From Warburgia ugandensis (taxonomy: Eukaryota; Streptophyta; Magnoliopsida; Canellales; Canellaceae), in the NCBI GenBank assembly GCA_035236585.1, contig CP141137.1:47824057-47888056 (forward strand): 64,000 bases of DNA, written 5' to 3'. Within the stretch, counting starts at the first letter, position 1; each line of letters opens with the position of its first letter. Made by a program: the position numbers and the translations under genes. A model generated the notes under the pieces. That model had not been told where the DNA came from and searched no databases. It saw only the letters and a program-made list of their open reading frames with translations. This document shows positions 13,055 to 23,132 of the stretch, one piece after another.

Positions 13055-13262
13055 GGGAGGTTTATTTAATAGCATGTGTTTGATGTTTTTGTTGGCCCCC
13101 TGTGATATCTCTTGCGATATCTTCTATGATATCTAAGATATGTGTCATATGTTCTGTGATATCTTGTGTGATATCTGAGATATATGGCATTTGTTATGTG
13201 ATATCTCTGATGATATTTCTGGTGATATCTTTGGTGACATCTGAAATATGTATGTGAATTGC
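13055..13262. repeat. Harbinger left terminus and GATATC subterminal repeats
   Basis: After the inverted terminus come about ten copies of gatatct-centred words (ctgtgatatcttgtgtgatatct and similar), spaced 15-25 bases. The same arrangement is found at 58274-58537, and a related inverted set at the right end. Subterminal repeats of this kind usually serve as transposase or ORF1 binding sites; that role here is inferred. Confidence 0.85.
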
Positions 13263-13269
13263 ATGTCAA

Positions 13270-14180
13270 AGTCTCTACTAATGGACCTTACATGTATCAT
13301 GTAAATACTCATATGACACACTCTTGCTCTTTAGAGGAAATCTAGTAGAATGTTTTAACATGAAAGGCCACCATCTCCTCTGATTGATTTTAGATGTTCA
13401 ATGGTTGAAAAATCATGCCAAGGTGCAATCTTCCTCCAATTTGAACCATTGATTACTCTATAAGCATGATTTTAGGACCATTAGAGCTCTGACAGAGGTG
13501 CTATGGTTTGGATGGTGTCAACCAGTCACAGGTGGGGATCACCATGCAAGGCAATGGCTGATATGGACTGTTGATCCACTGACAACGACTAGTGGGGCCA
13601 TCTTTCACCCCAAAACCCTAAACCCACCAACATGAGCAAAGTAGCAGGACTTTGACAGAACCCAAAATAGCACGTTTATCAACCTCTGATTCGAGGATCT
13701 AGATTGTCGATTGGACCAGCAGCCACTTGACCTAGCCGTCCAGATGAAGGACCCGATCACCAACCTCAGGCTTTGACTGCCCACTTAGTTTGGAAGGTAT
13801 TTATGTAAAGAAGTTACCATTGGAATAGAAAAGGCGAAGACATCTAGAGAATTATTCCTTTCTATGTAGGATCATGCAATGTAGTCAGATCCCACGTCAC
13901 AAGGTGCAGCCACTCCTCATCCTTGAATCTAAACATATGGACGGTGGACTTTAAGCCATTCAACTAAGGGGTCTTAATGGATTACTTTTGCTTAGCATGT
14001 TGTTTATATTTATAACATTCCAAGGTGAGTCATAGGATGTGAATTTTATTTTTTTGATGTGGATTTATAACTAGATTTTTGAACAAGTTTCAGAAATTGA
14101 CAGATTGTTTGTTTCCCTATGCATACGAGCTTCAATGTGCTTCCCTTTATTTTATTTTATTTTATCAGCTGAGAACTAGC
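13270..14180. other. Anonymous DNA inside the Harbinger element
   Basis: No open frame with recognisable similarity. Text such as cctgattcgaggatctagattg and the accttgggcc-like motifs do not identify a family. It could be captured spacer or a second insertion. Confidence 0.35.
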
Positions 14181-14349
14181 AACAAACAATAGATCTGTTA
14201 CACTTGTGCACCTCTTCCTTCTTTTATTCAAGTAAATGGAAATAGAGAATGAGGGAAAATATGGCCTTTGCCTTATACAAGATTGTACATATAGCAATAC
14301 AAGTAGATTTACAGGCCTCTCACAAATTCGCACAACCTTCCGCCACCAC

Positions 14350-14875
14350 TGCCAGTTGCTAAGTGTGTCTAACGGAGATCATTCCACACCAAGGGATATG
14401 AACAAACCAGGTGTGCCAAAAATCTATCCCTTCTAAGTTCCTATCAAGAAACTCACAAATTCTCTCTTCCATGTATAATCCATCCTTAATCCAACGTGGC
14501 ATATGGTGCTCATCTGGAAAAAGTAAAAGCTCATATGGCTTTCCATGAGCAATGAATGCATTGGGAAGCCTCACTGTGTGCCTGAAATGAAAATTCCCAT
14601 CAATCATGCCATGAATGAGAAGCAATTTTCCTCTGATCTTTGGCACATGATGTGTAATGGAGCCATATTCATAGCCTGCTGGATTTTTTGAAGGCAAACC
14701 CATGTACTTTTCAGTGTAAACTGTGTCATAACCATCCCATGAGGTCATAGGGGCACCAGATATTGCACATCTGAAGGTCTCGGGAAATCTTAGCCATTCA
14801 GCACCTGTGTGCTGATATTCTGCATTAGCACGACCAAAGCTGTATTTGAGAGCAGCCTCAAATTTTAGACCTCGC
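14350..14875 (-). pseudogene. Dipeptidyl-peptidase (S9B) C-terminal gene fragment
   Basis: The open frame (14359-14748) reads SWDGYDTVYTEKYMGLPS, then LLLIHGMIDGNFHFRHT and PDEHHMPR, matching the C-terminus of plant DPP IV/DPP8-like prolyl peptidases. The Asp in HGMID and the His in HHMPR correspond to two members of the Ser-Asp-His triad. The nucleophile region (GWSYGG) is absent. Upstream, 14749-14870 adds RFPETFRCAISGAP, also DPP-like, preceded by unrelated residues. It lies inside the Harbinger element as an isolated 3' piece, which suggests capture of host exons. ENVHF has become GNFHF. Confidence 0.82.
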
Positions 14876-16284
14876 CCTGCTGCTCCTCAGTTATCAAGTT
14901 GCAAATAACCAAAGAAATTATGAAATTTAAGCATGGGTGTGAGTGAATTCCATACCATGTCAAGAACCAGAAGGACTTCCAAATGTGAATGTACCCAATC
15001 AAAGAAATAACAATAACCATTACAATGCAAAAAGAGCAAAAGGAGAATGGGAGAGAGGTCACCAGTTGCAGCCCTTAAAGAACTCCACTGTTCTTGGAAA
15101 ATGAGTTAAGAATGGGAAAGAACTGATTTCCCTTGTTTTTCTTCTAAGTTGAGCTCTGGGTATGGTTCAGAACTTGCCAGTTCTAGAATTTAAGAACTTA
15201 TGCTACTTAGAACTTGAAGAAGTGGTGAGATGCCAAAGTCTACTTGCTTGAAGTTAGAATATGCCAATTATAAATTCTAGACTTGGCTAGTTCTAGAAGC
15301 CTACACCCACCTAAGTAGATTTAAACAATTGTGGAAGCAGAAACCAGATTATGGTCAACTGCTCTCTCTGGCTCTATTGCATTACAGTGATGTGAACATC
15401 AATCCTTTTAATTCTGCTACAAGACTATAGAAAAGAAAAGATGAAAAGAAACCTACCATAAATGTCTTTGGGGAGAAAGTCTACCAGACTATTGAATAAT
15501 CTTGGTGGTGAGTTGGGTTTTTGGCCAAGTTTCAATGGTTTTCTATGTAATGATAACCTGCATTATAAGCATAGAATGTCCTCATGAAAGAAAACTCTTC
15601 AGAACTTATCTTCCTCGTTTCACCTCCAACAAAAGTGCATAGAAATCCTTGAGAAAATTGTGAAGTGAGTATATTATCTACAGAAAACCTATGAGAACTT
15701 AGTCAACAAAAGTTCCTAAGGGGCATAATAGAAAGCCACATGCACTAAGCCTTAGAAAGTCTATGCCCATCTATTGACAAAGCCCATATGTGAATGAACA
15801 TTCAAAAGGGTGCAACTTAGATTTGCAACAAAGCCATATGGAAGGATTTGAGATGTAATATGGTAAACTTGAAGTGCTTAACAGTTACAAGCTGTTGTTA
15901 TATGTCAAATACATGCCGTTAGATAAACACATCCCAAACACATGCCGTTAAATGAGCTTAATCACGGAGATATCAGCTAAACTGAATAAATTCAATAATG
16001 ATCCATTAGCTCCAAAGACATAAGGTTAAAGAAATAATAGAAACTTGTATGAGAATAAGAAAGACAGTACCACCTTACTTGGATTCAACTTCCTCTCTCA
16101 GCCATGACAAAGACCCCGATATGGAGTTCATAAAAGAGCACCAATCAACATTCATATGGTCACACACACTCAAATACGTTATATGAGATAGAAAAATAAC
16201 CATATGTAGATATTGTTGGAAATCACAATTAGAAGGTAGATGACTACAAGCAAAAGTTATTGCAGGAAAGTTAGAAGACAAGTT
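14876..16284. other. Non-coding interior of the Harbinger element
   Basis: No gene seen. It includes a run of related words around cttagaacttg/agttctaga at 15160-15300; similar text recurs at 43310-43360. The two places may share a repeat family. Confidence 0.4.
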
Positions 16285-16677
16285 TTACATAAACAAAGGC
16301 ACAATCACAAGCATGATAATTGCAAGTAGAAGTCCACCAAGGACATATGCTACCACATTAAATGATGAGGAGGGGACGTTAAATACAAGGGAGACACGGT
16401 TGTAGCCTCCATCTTGTAATGCAATAGTGGGCGCCGACACCACATTTTGATCGAATCCCCCATCCCACCATTCCCTCCGACGCATTGTCGTCCCAATTGG
16501 TGGTAAGGGTGATAACTCAACCGGCATATACTCATCAAGCCACATAAACCATCTTGTATGTTGTTCGTTTGTAGGAAAACGCAAGTACCACTTGCCGCGA
16601 TTGGCCTTTGACCGTACTTGGAGCAACAGCATAGGCCCTCGGCCGCATGCACATAAGGGGTGGGGGTTTTGCTCCAT
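16285..16677 (-). CDS. GRF-type zinc-finger protein with C-terminal membrane segment
   Basis: An unbroken 130-codon frame starting ATG at 16677. Residues 9-50 read CACGRGPMLLLQVRS, NRGKWYLRFP and HTRWFMWLDEY, a GRF zinc-finger layout (C-x-C-G, N-x-G-R/K-x-F/Y, W-F-x-W-D). The third expected Cys in the RCP position is Phe, so metal binding may be altered. Residues about 108-130 form a hydrophobic helix (VVAYVLGGLLLAIIMLVIVP), a probable tail anchor. Plants have many small GRF plus membrane-helix proteins of unknown role. It lies about 260 bases downstream of the transposase on the same strand. Its integrity contrasts with the decayed transposase. Role in transposition is speculation. Confidence 0.7.
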   Translation of the reverse strand: MEQNPHPLCACGRGPMLLLQVRSKANRGKWYLRFPTNEQHTRWFMWLDEYMPVELSPLPPIGTTMRRREWWDGGFDQNVVSAPTIALQDGGYNRVSLVFNVPSSSFNVVAYVLGGLLLAIIMLVIVPLFM

Positions 16678-16939
16678 TCTTGTAATAAGATATCATGTGC
16701 ATATATTTTGTGCTATTAGCAATATATACAATTCATATAAACATTCAAGCATCAATTAAGTCAAGCAGTCAAGTAATACATCCTAAAAGAAAGTTTAATA
16801 CATCAATTTTTGGCACATGAACGCACATCTACTGGTTATTTCTATGAACATAATCAAACCACACTTTGTGTGCTATGGAAGCACGCTAAGCAGCAGCATC
16901 TCGACAAGCGACCTCTTGGGTAGGGCATATGGACGTGCT

Positions 16940-18386
16940 CTATGAATTGTTTGTTCTCATCATGAGTGTTTGTAAGCCCTGCAGCTCCATCTCATCCTGA
17001 TGCAGCACATGCATACTGGCATTCACCCTCTCTAAGTGTACATTAGTGACAATTTCATCCTCTGAATCATTGTTGAAATTGCAGCTGTCATTGTCATTGG
17101 AGATTGGAGACTCAGGATTGTCTCCCATCTCCTCTGCCGAACACGGATCGTCAACGCGTTCCTGGAGCATAAAATTGTGCAGCGCACATAATGCTTTGAC
17201 AAGATTAACTTGTGTCCTAATAGGAAACTGAGGAGCAGTCTTGAGAATGGGAAATCTGGCCTTTAGAACACGAAATGTTCTTTCTATTACATTCTGCAAT
17301 TGTGGATGTCAAAGGTTGAATAACTCCCTGGCATTTTGTGGTTGCTGCATTCCCTAGGCAAACTTCTTTAGATGATACCTAGTCTTTCAATATGGGGCAA
17401 GAAATTGTTGCCTATTTACATAACCACCGTCAACCAAGTAGTATTTCCCTATACCATAAGCGCATCAGTGATTAAGGAACGAGGCATCAAGGTATAACCT
17501 AAAAATGTAAACACATAATGGATTTACCGTCAGGAATTATTAGTTGTGCTCCTTGTCTTGTAAGAGCCTCTTTTAGCACAACAGCGTCATGTGCAGACCC
17601 CTCAAAGCCAGCAAGCACATATGTGAACTACATGTCAAAATTGCAACATGCAAGAACATTTTGTGCAATGAATCCTTTCATGCTATGCCACTTTGCCGAT
17701 TCATGTGGACCCAAGCCATAAACCCTAAGAGGTATTAGTGTCCCATCTGCAGCTCCAATGCAACCCTATCAATAGTATGTGACATATTGAATCTTATGTC
17801 TACAATGTCCCAATCTATTGTATTGAAGACTACAAAATACAGATATAGTTACCGTGAAATGATTGTCTTTCTGATAATTGTTTGAAATCTTTGGGTGGTC
17901 CTTCGTTGCATGTGGAGGCATAAGGCGACCGTACAATTATAAGATTGCACAAAGAACTTTGTGGAAGTTGGTACTAATGGTGTAAGTGGACCTACATAGA
18001 TCCTTCGCGGCTGGCTCGTACCTTGAGTCTTGTCTGACAATCATTAAAAATGTTGCCACCATCTCCTCCATTGTCACCCAGTGGGTGCTCGATAAGAGCT
18101 CGGTGTTTTGGAAAATATTAGCTAACTTACTAAACTGGAATTGATGCATTTTATACAATTTTTGGAATCTCGGCACAGTTTCTTCATAAACTAACCGAAA
18201 TTCCTTGTAACCTTGAGTACTTTTACGGGTGCGCATCGGACTTGGCCTTTGCACATGCAGTGTAGCATCCTCCTCAAATTTTATAACATATCTTAGTATG
18301 TGTGATGCGTCTATGCTTACCACATTATTCACTTCACAAAGTACTTCTTCGTTACATGCAGCACTGCATTGTTCCTCTTCTGCCAT
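16940..18386 (-). pseudogene. PIF/Harbinger DDE transposase, decayed
   Basis: The N-terminal part (17937-18386) contains the HARBI1-like helical region with STHWVTMEEMVATFLMIV and RSTYTISTNFHKVL. After frame changes the catalytic segments follow: AADGTLIP with the first Asp at 17745-17747, GFEGSAHDAVVL with the second Asp at 17586-17588, and NVIERTFRVLKARFPIL with the Glu at 17282-17284. All three catalytic residues remain. The closing segment (NLVKALCALHNFM) fits the family. Stops occur between the second Asp and the Glu, and frameshifts near 17940. The enzyme would cut and paste elements with TWA duplications; this copy should not make a full protein unless unseen introns remove the breaks. 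Confidence 0.88.
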
Positions 18387-18755
18387 TGCTCTGTATTATC
18401 GCACATGAAACCTGTATTATCTTGTAAGGAAATTTTGCGTATACTTTAGCAAAATTTTGGCAAAGTCTCAATTGTTTGTTGAGCCAGTGCACAGTCTACG
18501 CATGTGAGGCATTACACCTAATAATCAACTTTTACAACCATAAAAAATTTAAATTGTAATGTGCATATTACAATATCATCCATATAGAATTAAATGTTCA
18601 AATCATATAAAGGCAGCACAATAAATATGTAATAATTAAATATTCATAGCCTTAATGTATATGTCTAACCATAATAAATATGGTGCATAGAGGTCCAATA
18701 TAAATACACACCAAATATATTCAACTAAAATAGTTTCTATGCAAACATCAAACAC
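18387..18755. other. Spacer between transposase and ORF1
   Basis: AT-rich and non-coding. No promoter element stands out. Transposase and ORF1 are on the same strand. Confidence 0.4.
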
Positions 18756-19967
18756 CTACAGGTGCATCCTAACATACAAGAGTTGTCTATCCTGTGACCA
18801 ACGAGCGAAACCCTCCCTGAAGCCTATGTCCATTTTTTGGAGAATACTATATGCCTTAACCTTTTCCATCTCAGTCAGACCCTCCAAAGAATCCAATGCA
18901 GTCATCCACGAGGAGTTGTCTATGCCTGCAAGTCGTTCCAACCTTGATATAATGGAAGGATTAATGAATGGAGGAAGATCATTGCATGTTAAGGATGATG
19001 ATTGACCAGCTTACTTCCCTTTTCTCCTCGCATGCCATGGGGTAACAGTCTTAGAGGAGGGAATTGAGGATGATGTTGTGGAGGTATCTTGGCGTATAGG
19101 GCGTTGTGGAAGGTTTTCAAATGGATATTGCATGTGTAATCCATCATTGTCCCCTTTAGCTTCCTCCCCATAATATGGGCCCTAGAGGTAAAATGCATCA
19201 ACATCCACATTTGACATGTGTGGTCTGTATACTTCCTCAATTGGGTGTGTATATTGACTGCCAACCATTCTCGATTCATGGAGTCCTTCATCTTCTACAT
19301 AATTATTGATCCTTGAGGAAAATTCTCCGGTGGCAATGCTCCCCCCAAACACTGTCTCCAGGTGCTCATAGTTCCATAAATTCCTCCCAAATAAGCATCG
19401 AGCTTCTGGATTCAACTGTACATACACAAACATTTGTAAAGACATTGTAAAGATGACGTATATTATTATAGAAATAGTGTGGTGCATTACCTAGAGGTGG
19501 GTGTTCATGACCTCTAGAGTTGCAAGGAAGCAATTTCTCTCTACAACCCACCCTAATCCTGAGTCTCCATTCCTTAACTTTGCAAGTGTCATGAACTTGA
19601 TTTTGAAAAGTCATATTTTGGTATTCAATTACTTCATTGTTAAATCAACTCCAAATCGCTCTTTGAAGCGAACCAACAATTCCCTAATCACCACACCCTT
19701 TGGCATACCCCCTGTTGCGATGATTCTCCCCTCTATGATTTCATCATAAAGTGTTTCAAGGATAAAGTTCTCTTGTGCCTTGGTCCATTTATTATATGGT
19801 CCCTTGTCTCCATCACCAATGTCTTCAGACACACTGTCCATATGTTCGCCATGAACAGGACTGGGTGTCACAGAGACTCTCCTTTCTTTTGTGCGACATC
19901 TGGAAAATGTCTCCAATATAACATACCAATAAGAGAATGCATAAAAATAATATATTTGAAGTATCAA
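18756..19967 (-). pseudogene. Harbinger ORF1, Myb/SANT-like protein, decayed
   Basis: Starting near 19905, the minus strand encodes NKWTKAQENFILETLYDEI, the first helices of a Myb/SANT-like (L10-interacting Myb-like) domain, then FKERFGVDLTMK. After in-frame stops near 19625 the reading continues as a LAKLRN-DSGLGW-like segment and, beyond an intron, NPEARCLFGRNLWNYEHLETVFGGSIATGE, the typical second half of that domain. The C-terminal helix (LEGLTEMEKVKAYSILQKM) is at 18756-18941. In PIF/Harbinger this protein binds DNA and helps the transposase enter the nucleus. The 5' start is unclear because the best ATG (near 19900) is out of frame with the domain. Confidence 0.82.
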
Positions 19968-20545
19968 TGTATGGATGACAGCTACCTCTACTTCTTCCCT
20001 ATGGATTCTACCAAAAAAGACTCTACAGCTGTATTTTTAGAATATTATTGTTACTATTTTTCTACATGATGCTTTTCAATTGTGCTTTAAAGTAGGAAAC
20101 TGTGTTCACAACGTGTTCAGACCAACAAAAATATAAAAGTTGCAATCATCAAGGGGAGAAATGTTAGAGTTCTTACTTCCAACATCTCATAGTTAGATAA
20201 TAACAATCATGGAGCCTAGCAGATGCTCAACAAGAACATGGTTGAAGCAATAAATACAAGAAAATAAACGAGCAAAAGAACATTTTAATTCTGAGACGGA
20301 GTTCATTCTTAACAGGAGAACAACATATAAAACAGATACAACAGAACTCCATGTTGCATATACAACAGAACAATCATGGAGCCTAGAACATGTTTAATGA
20401 GAACATGGCTGAATCAATAAAAACATGAAAATAAACGAAGACTAGGTGTCATAGGGACTCTCTCTTTTCTTTTGCATTGAATATGAAAAATATCTCAAAT
20501 AGATCATAACAACAGGAGGATGCATCAAAATAATATATATGAAAG
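19858..20545. repeat. Duplicated ORF1 upstream segment
   Basis: The 100 bases at 19858-19960 (actgggtgtcacagagactc... to ...aaaataatatatttgaa) reappear with changes at 20446-20545 (actaggtgtcatagggactc...). A second pair in between, aacaatcatggagcctag...aacatgg...caataaa, occurs at about 20204-20260 and 20370-20425. The region thus looks built by internal duplication. Confidence 0.75.
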
Positions 20546-21704
20546 AAAAATAGTTTGTGATAATTGTACTTCTAGTAATTTTGTATAGTTGGTCGGTTTA
20601 GAAGACACATTTTGTATTTGACGAAAGCAGGGATTGTGTGAACTGCAAGGTACTAATTGGACAAGTGGGGCATGGTTTGAAGGCAAGGATGCAACATATC
20701 CATGAAAAGAAGCTCCCGAGGGACTGTGTGTATGTCTATATATGATGTCAAACAAAATACCTATTATTTAATAATTACATTGGCCATGTATATGAAAAAC
20801 TAGAAACAGTATGAAGTGCAAAAATGATATATGCAATTTTGATTCAGCAACTACAAATCAAATAATAGAATCAATCGTGCAATGCTATTTCAAATCTATT
20901 GCTCTTTGCAAATAAAGTTCTCTGCAGGACCTTGACTTCAAATGACCAATTAGACAATGTCAACCTTTGGCTATTGCTAGACTTTATTACAGACCAAAGT
21001 AAGTGCTCCAAATTCACTTTCTATACAATCTCCCATAATTTCATTTATAAGAAGCAATGCAATCATTGACATATAAGTATTTTAAGCAAAACCGATCACC
21101 ATGCAGATAGCCACTTAAAGTTACCAGCTTGCACAAACGACCAACAGAGATCAACAAAATAGGATGTGCTTCCATACAGAGATCAGCAAAATTGGGTACT
21201 CTAACTACATATTATAGTAAGATGTGCTTCCATACAGAGATCAACAAAATAGGATGGAATAAGCTCTGCATCCAGAACAAGAAGAGTAATCATATTCATA
21301 CCTTATATGCAAAAAGATCAAACAAAATCAATGGAAATTCACCATGCAGTGATAATCTTGTTTACGTCTAATGCGATGTGTTCATAACTGATTACATAGG
21401 TTAGAGACCAAATTGCATGTTCATTGGGTCAAAAACCATGACCATTCATAAATGTTAAAAATCAATCAATGATGAATATATGTCATGACTGGTCAGCCTA
21501 CAAGATCACGAAAAGTGCAGAAGAGGGAACAAGGTAACAAGGTAACCAAGATGAAAGACTCCAGCCGGTATCATTTTTAGCGGATTTACCCTTCAATTTG
21601 AATACAAATGGTGAAATGCACAACAAATCGTAGACCAAGAACAACATTAGTAGAAATCATTTCACAAGAAACGACGTTTCACAGAAGAAAAAACATACCT
21701 TGGA
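20546..21704. other. Probable intron or leader of ORF1
   Basis: No coding similarity. A word gatgtgcttccatacagaga with following tcaacaaaat occurs twice (about 21162-21195 and 21220-21250). The stretch lies between the apparent leader exon and ORF1. Confidence 0.35.
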
Positions 21705-21805
21705 GACGTGAGAGAGAGGGAGAGAGAGACGAGACGAGATTATAGGGAAGAAGCAAACTGGGTTTTGCGCCGAAGCAAATCTAGGGTTTTTAGAAATGAA
21801 AAACT
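21700..21805 (-). promoter_or_regulatory. Probable 5' leader exon of the Harbinger minus-strand transcript
   Basis: On the minus strand, an aaaaaccctagattt telo-box-like sequence is followed by a CT-rich tract (ctcgtctctctctccctctc) and ends ctccaag before a strong donor GTATGTTTTT at about 21699. This is the usual look of a plant 5' leader with a leader intron. It would drive ORF1 and perhaps the transposase. Inferred from composition only. Confidence 0.45.
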
Positions 21806-21809
21806 GACA

Positions 21810-22215
21810 AACCCCTCTCTTGCCCTACAGGTTGACTGATGAACACCCCTCACTCTCACCTTACAACAAAAAATGGAAAAGGAACCCTATTAATTGATGA
21901 AACTGGTGAATAGGAAAACTGTCGAACCCTCCTCTCTCACCCTACAGATCCATGAAATTGGTGAATAGAACAACATATGAACCCTCTCTCGCCCTACAGA
22001 TTGATGAAGCTGATCAAAGCCCTCTCTTGCCCTAACAAAACTGACCAACAATCCCCTTCTCTCTTGCCCTTCAAATTGGACGGCAAACCCCCCTCACTTT
22101 CAATCAATAAACCGATGAACCTCCCTCTTCGTCTCTATTCATGCAGTGACGAACTCCCTCTTCGTCGCCCTACACATTCATCGGAGAACCCAAACCCCTT
22201 CAGCTAGCAACGAAG
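21810..22215. repeat. Degenerate repeats of a ccctctcttgccctac motif
   Basis: The words ccctctc(t/g)tgccctac(a)gat plus tgatgaa(c/a) recur about six times between 21815 and 22200, with unit length near 60-70 bases and much drift. They lie between the presumed transcript start and the GATATC-rich terminus. Confidence 0.6.
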
Positions 22216-22319
22216 CAGTTCATTTTCTCTCACTAAAAAATGCTGTTTTGAAAATGATTTTTCTCGCTCTAAAAATGGATGATTTTTACAGTACATGAGG
22301 CATTTAACATATCTCCAAA

Positions 22320-22590
22320 ACGCCAAAGATATCAACTGGACCCAATGTTAAATAAGGCTGATATGTAAGATATGCTCAACATAATGTAGTTAAATAAAAC
22401 CGATATCTCAGATATGCTAAAAATAACATGATTAAATAAATACGATATCTCACATATGTCAGAGATATCGCAGTTAAATAAATCTGCTATCTCACATATG
22501 CCAAAGATATTACAGTTAAATAAGGTGCATTTTTGAGATATACCATGATATCTCAGAAACGCCAAACTTGTGCCATTAAATAAAGCCCCC
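22320..22590. repeat. Harbinger right terminus and GATATC subterminal repeats
   Basis: At least five units of the form agttaaataa...gatatctcacatatgcc precede the right inverted terminus ending taaagccccc at 22590. Apparent open frames here (Ile/Ser/Cys-rich repeats) are repeat artefacts. Confidence 0.85.
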
Positions 22591-22593
22591 TTA

Positions 22594-23132
22594 CTCTATA
22601 AGGGGCTACATACCAAAATCTAGAATCCTTGATCCATTATCTGTTGCTTTCGTGACCTAAAATTCTGACTCAGCCGTGGATACAACCCCGCTATGCATAT
22701 CGGGTCTTGACCATTGAATACAAATGCTAGATTTCCTTTGGATTGGGCCAAGACGTCTTGAGTTCTAATTGACTGTCCCGCACACGATTGAGAAAAAAAG
22801 AAACAAATAACACACAAGATCTACGACTTCTAGGCCGTCAGCATCCTGTAAGAGGCTACCAAATGTGGAGCCCGCAATGGTCACTGACCGTCGGACGTGG
22901 CTTCTCGGGCTGACATGGCTTGCGGATTCTCCGAATGCACCATCTTCTTCTCCGATTCCTTGGCGTTGCCAGCGTCATAAACCCAAACGCCTTACTGAAA
23001 CAGAGAGAAAGAAAGAGATTTCACCTTTCTGCCCATTCGATCTCTCTACTGTTGAAACCCTAACCCTAAAATTGGAGAAACGAGGGAGAACGCTCTCGGT
23101 CTTTGCTTTCAGGGGAAGAGGAAGATCGAGAA
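22594..23132 (+). promoter_or_regulatory. Upstream region and 5' leader of cytochrome b561
   Basis: Lies between the Harbinger right end and the start codon. The last 150 bases are CT/GA-rich with a telo-box and look like a leader. An ATG at 22865 opens a 131-codon frame that overlaps exon 1 in another frame; it would be an upstream ORF only if transcription starts before it, which I cannot judge. Confidence 0.45.
23055..23070 (+). promoter_or_regulatory. Telo-box in the b561 leader
   Basis: AAACCCTAACCCTAAA, a double telo-box 63 bases before the start codon. Such boxes are common near transcription starts of plant housekeeping genes, where telomere-repeat-binding Myb factors can act; function here is inferred. 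Confidence 0.55.

Larger units (their letters stand above)
13055..22590 (-). mobile_element. PIF/Harbinger DNA transposon, 9.5 kb
   Basis: Terminal inverted repeats are gggaggtttatttaatagc at the left and, read inward, gggggctttatttaatggc at the right, flanked on both sides by TTA (13052-13054 and 22591-22593), the 3-bp target duplication typical of PIF/Harbinger. The interior, all on the minus strand, contains a Myb/SANT-like ORF1, a DDE transposase and a small GRF zinc-finger ORF; a dipeptidyl-peptidase gene fragment lies near the left end. Both ends carry GATATC-rich subterminal repeats. ORF1 and transposase carry stops or frameshifts, so this copy is probably not autonomous. The right end sits about 540 bases upstream of the cytochrome b561 start codon. 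Confidence 0.88.

Noticed and set aside
13066-13269. RYH-repeat protein on the minus strand, and similar frames at 22332-22565 and 58247-58561
   Set aside because: Translations of the GATATC subterminal repeats of the Harbinger family.
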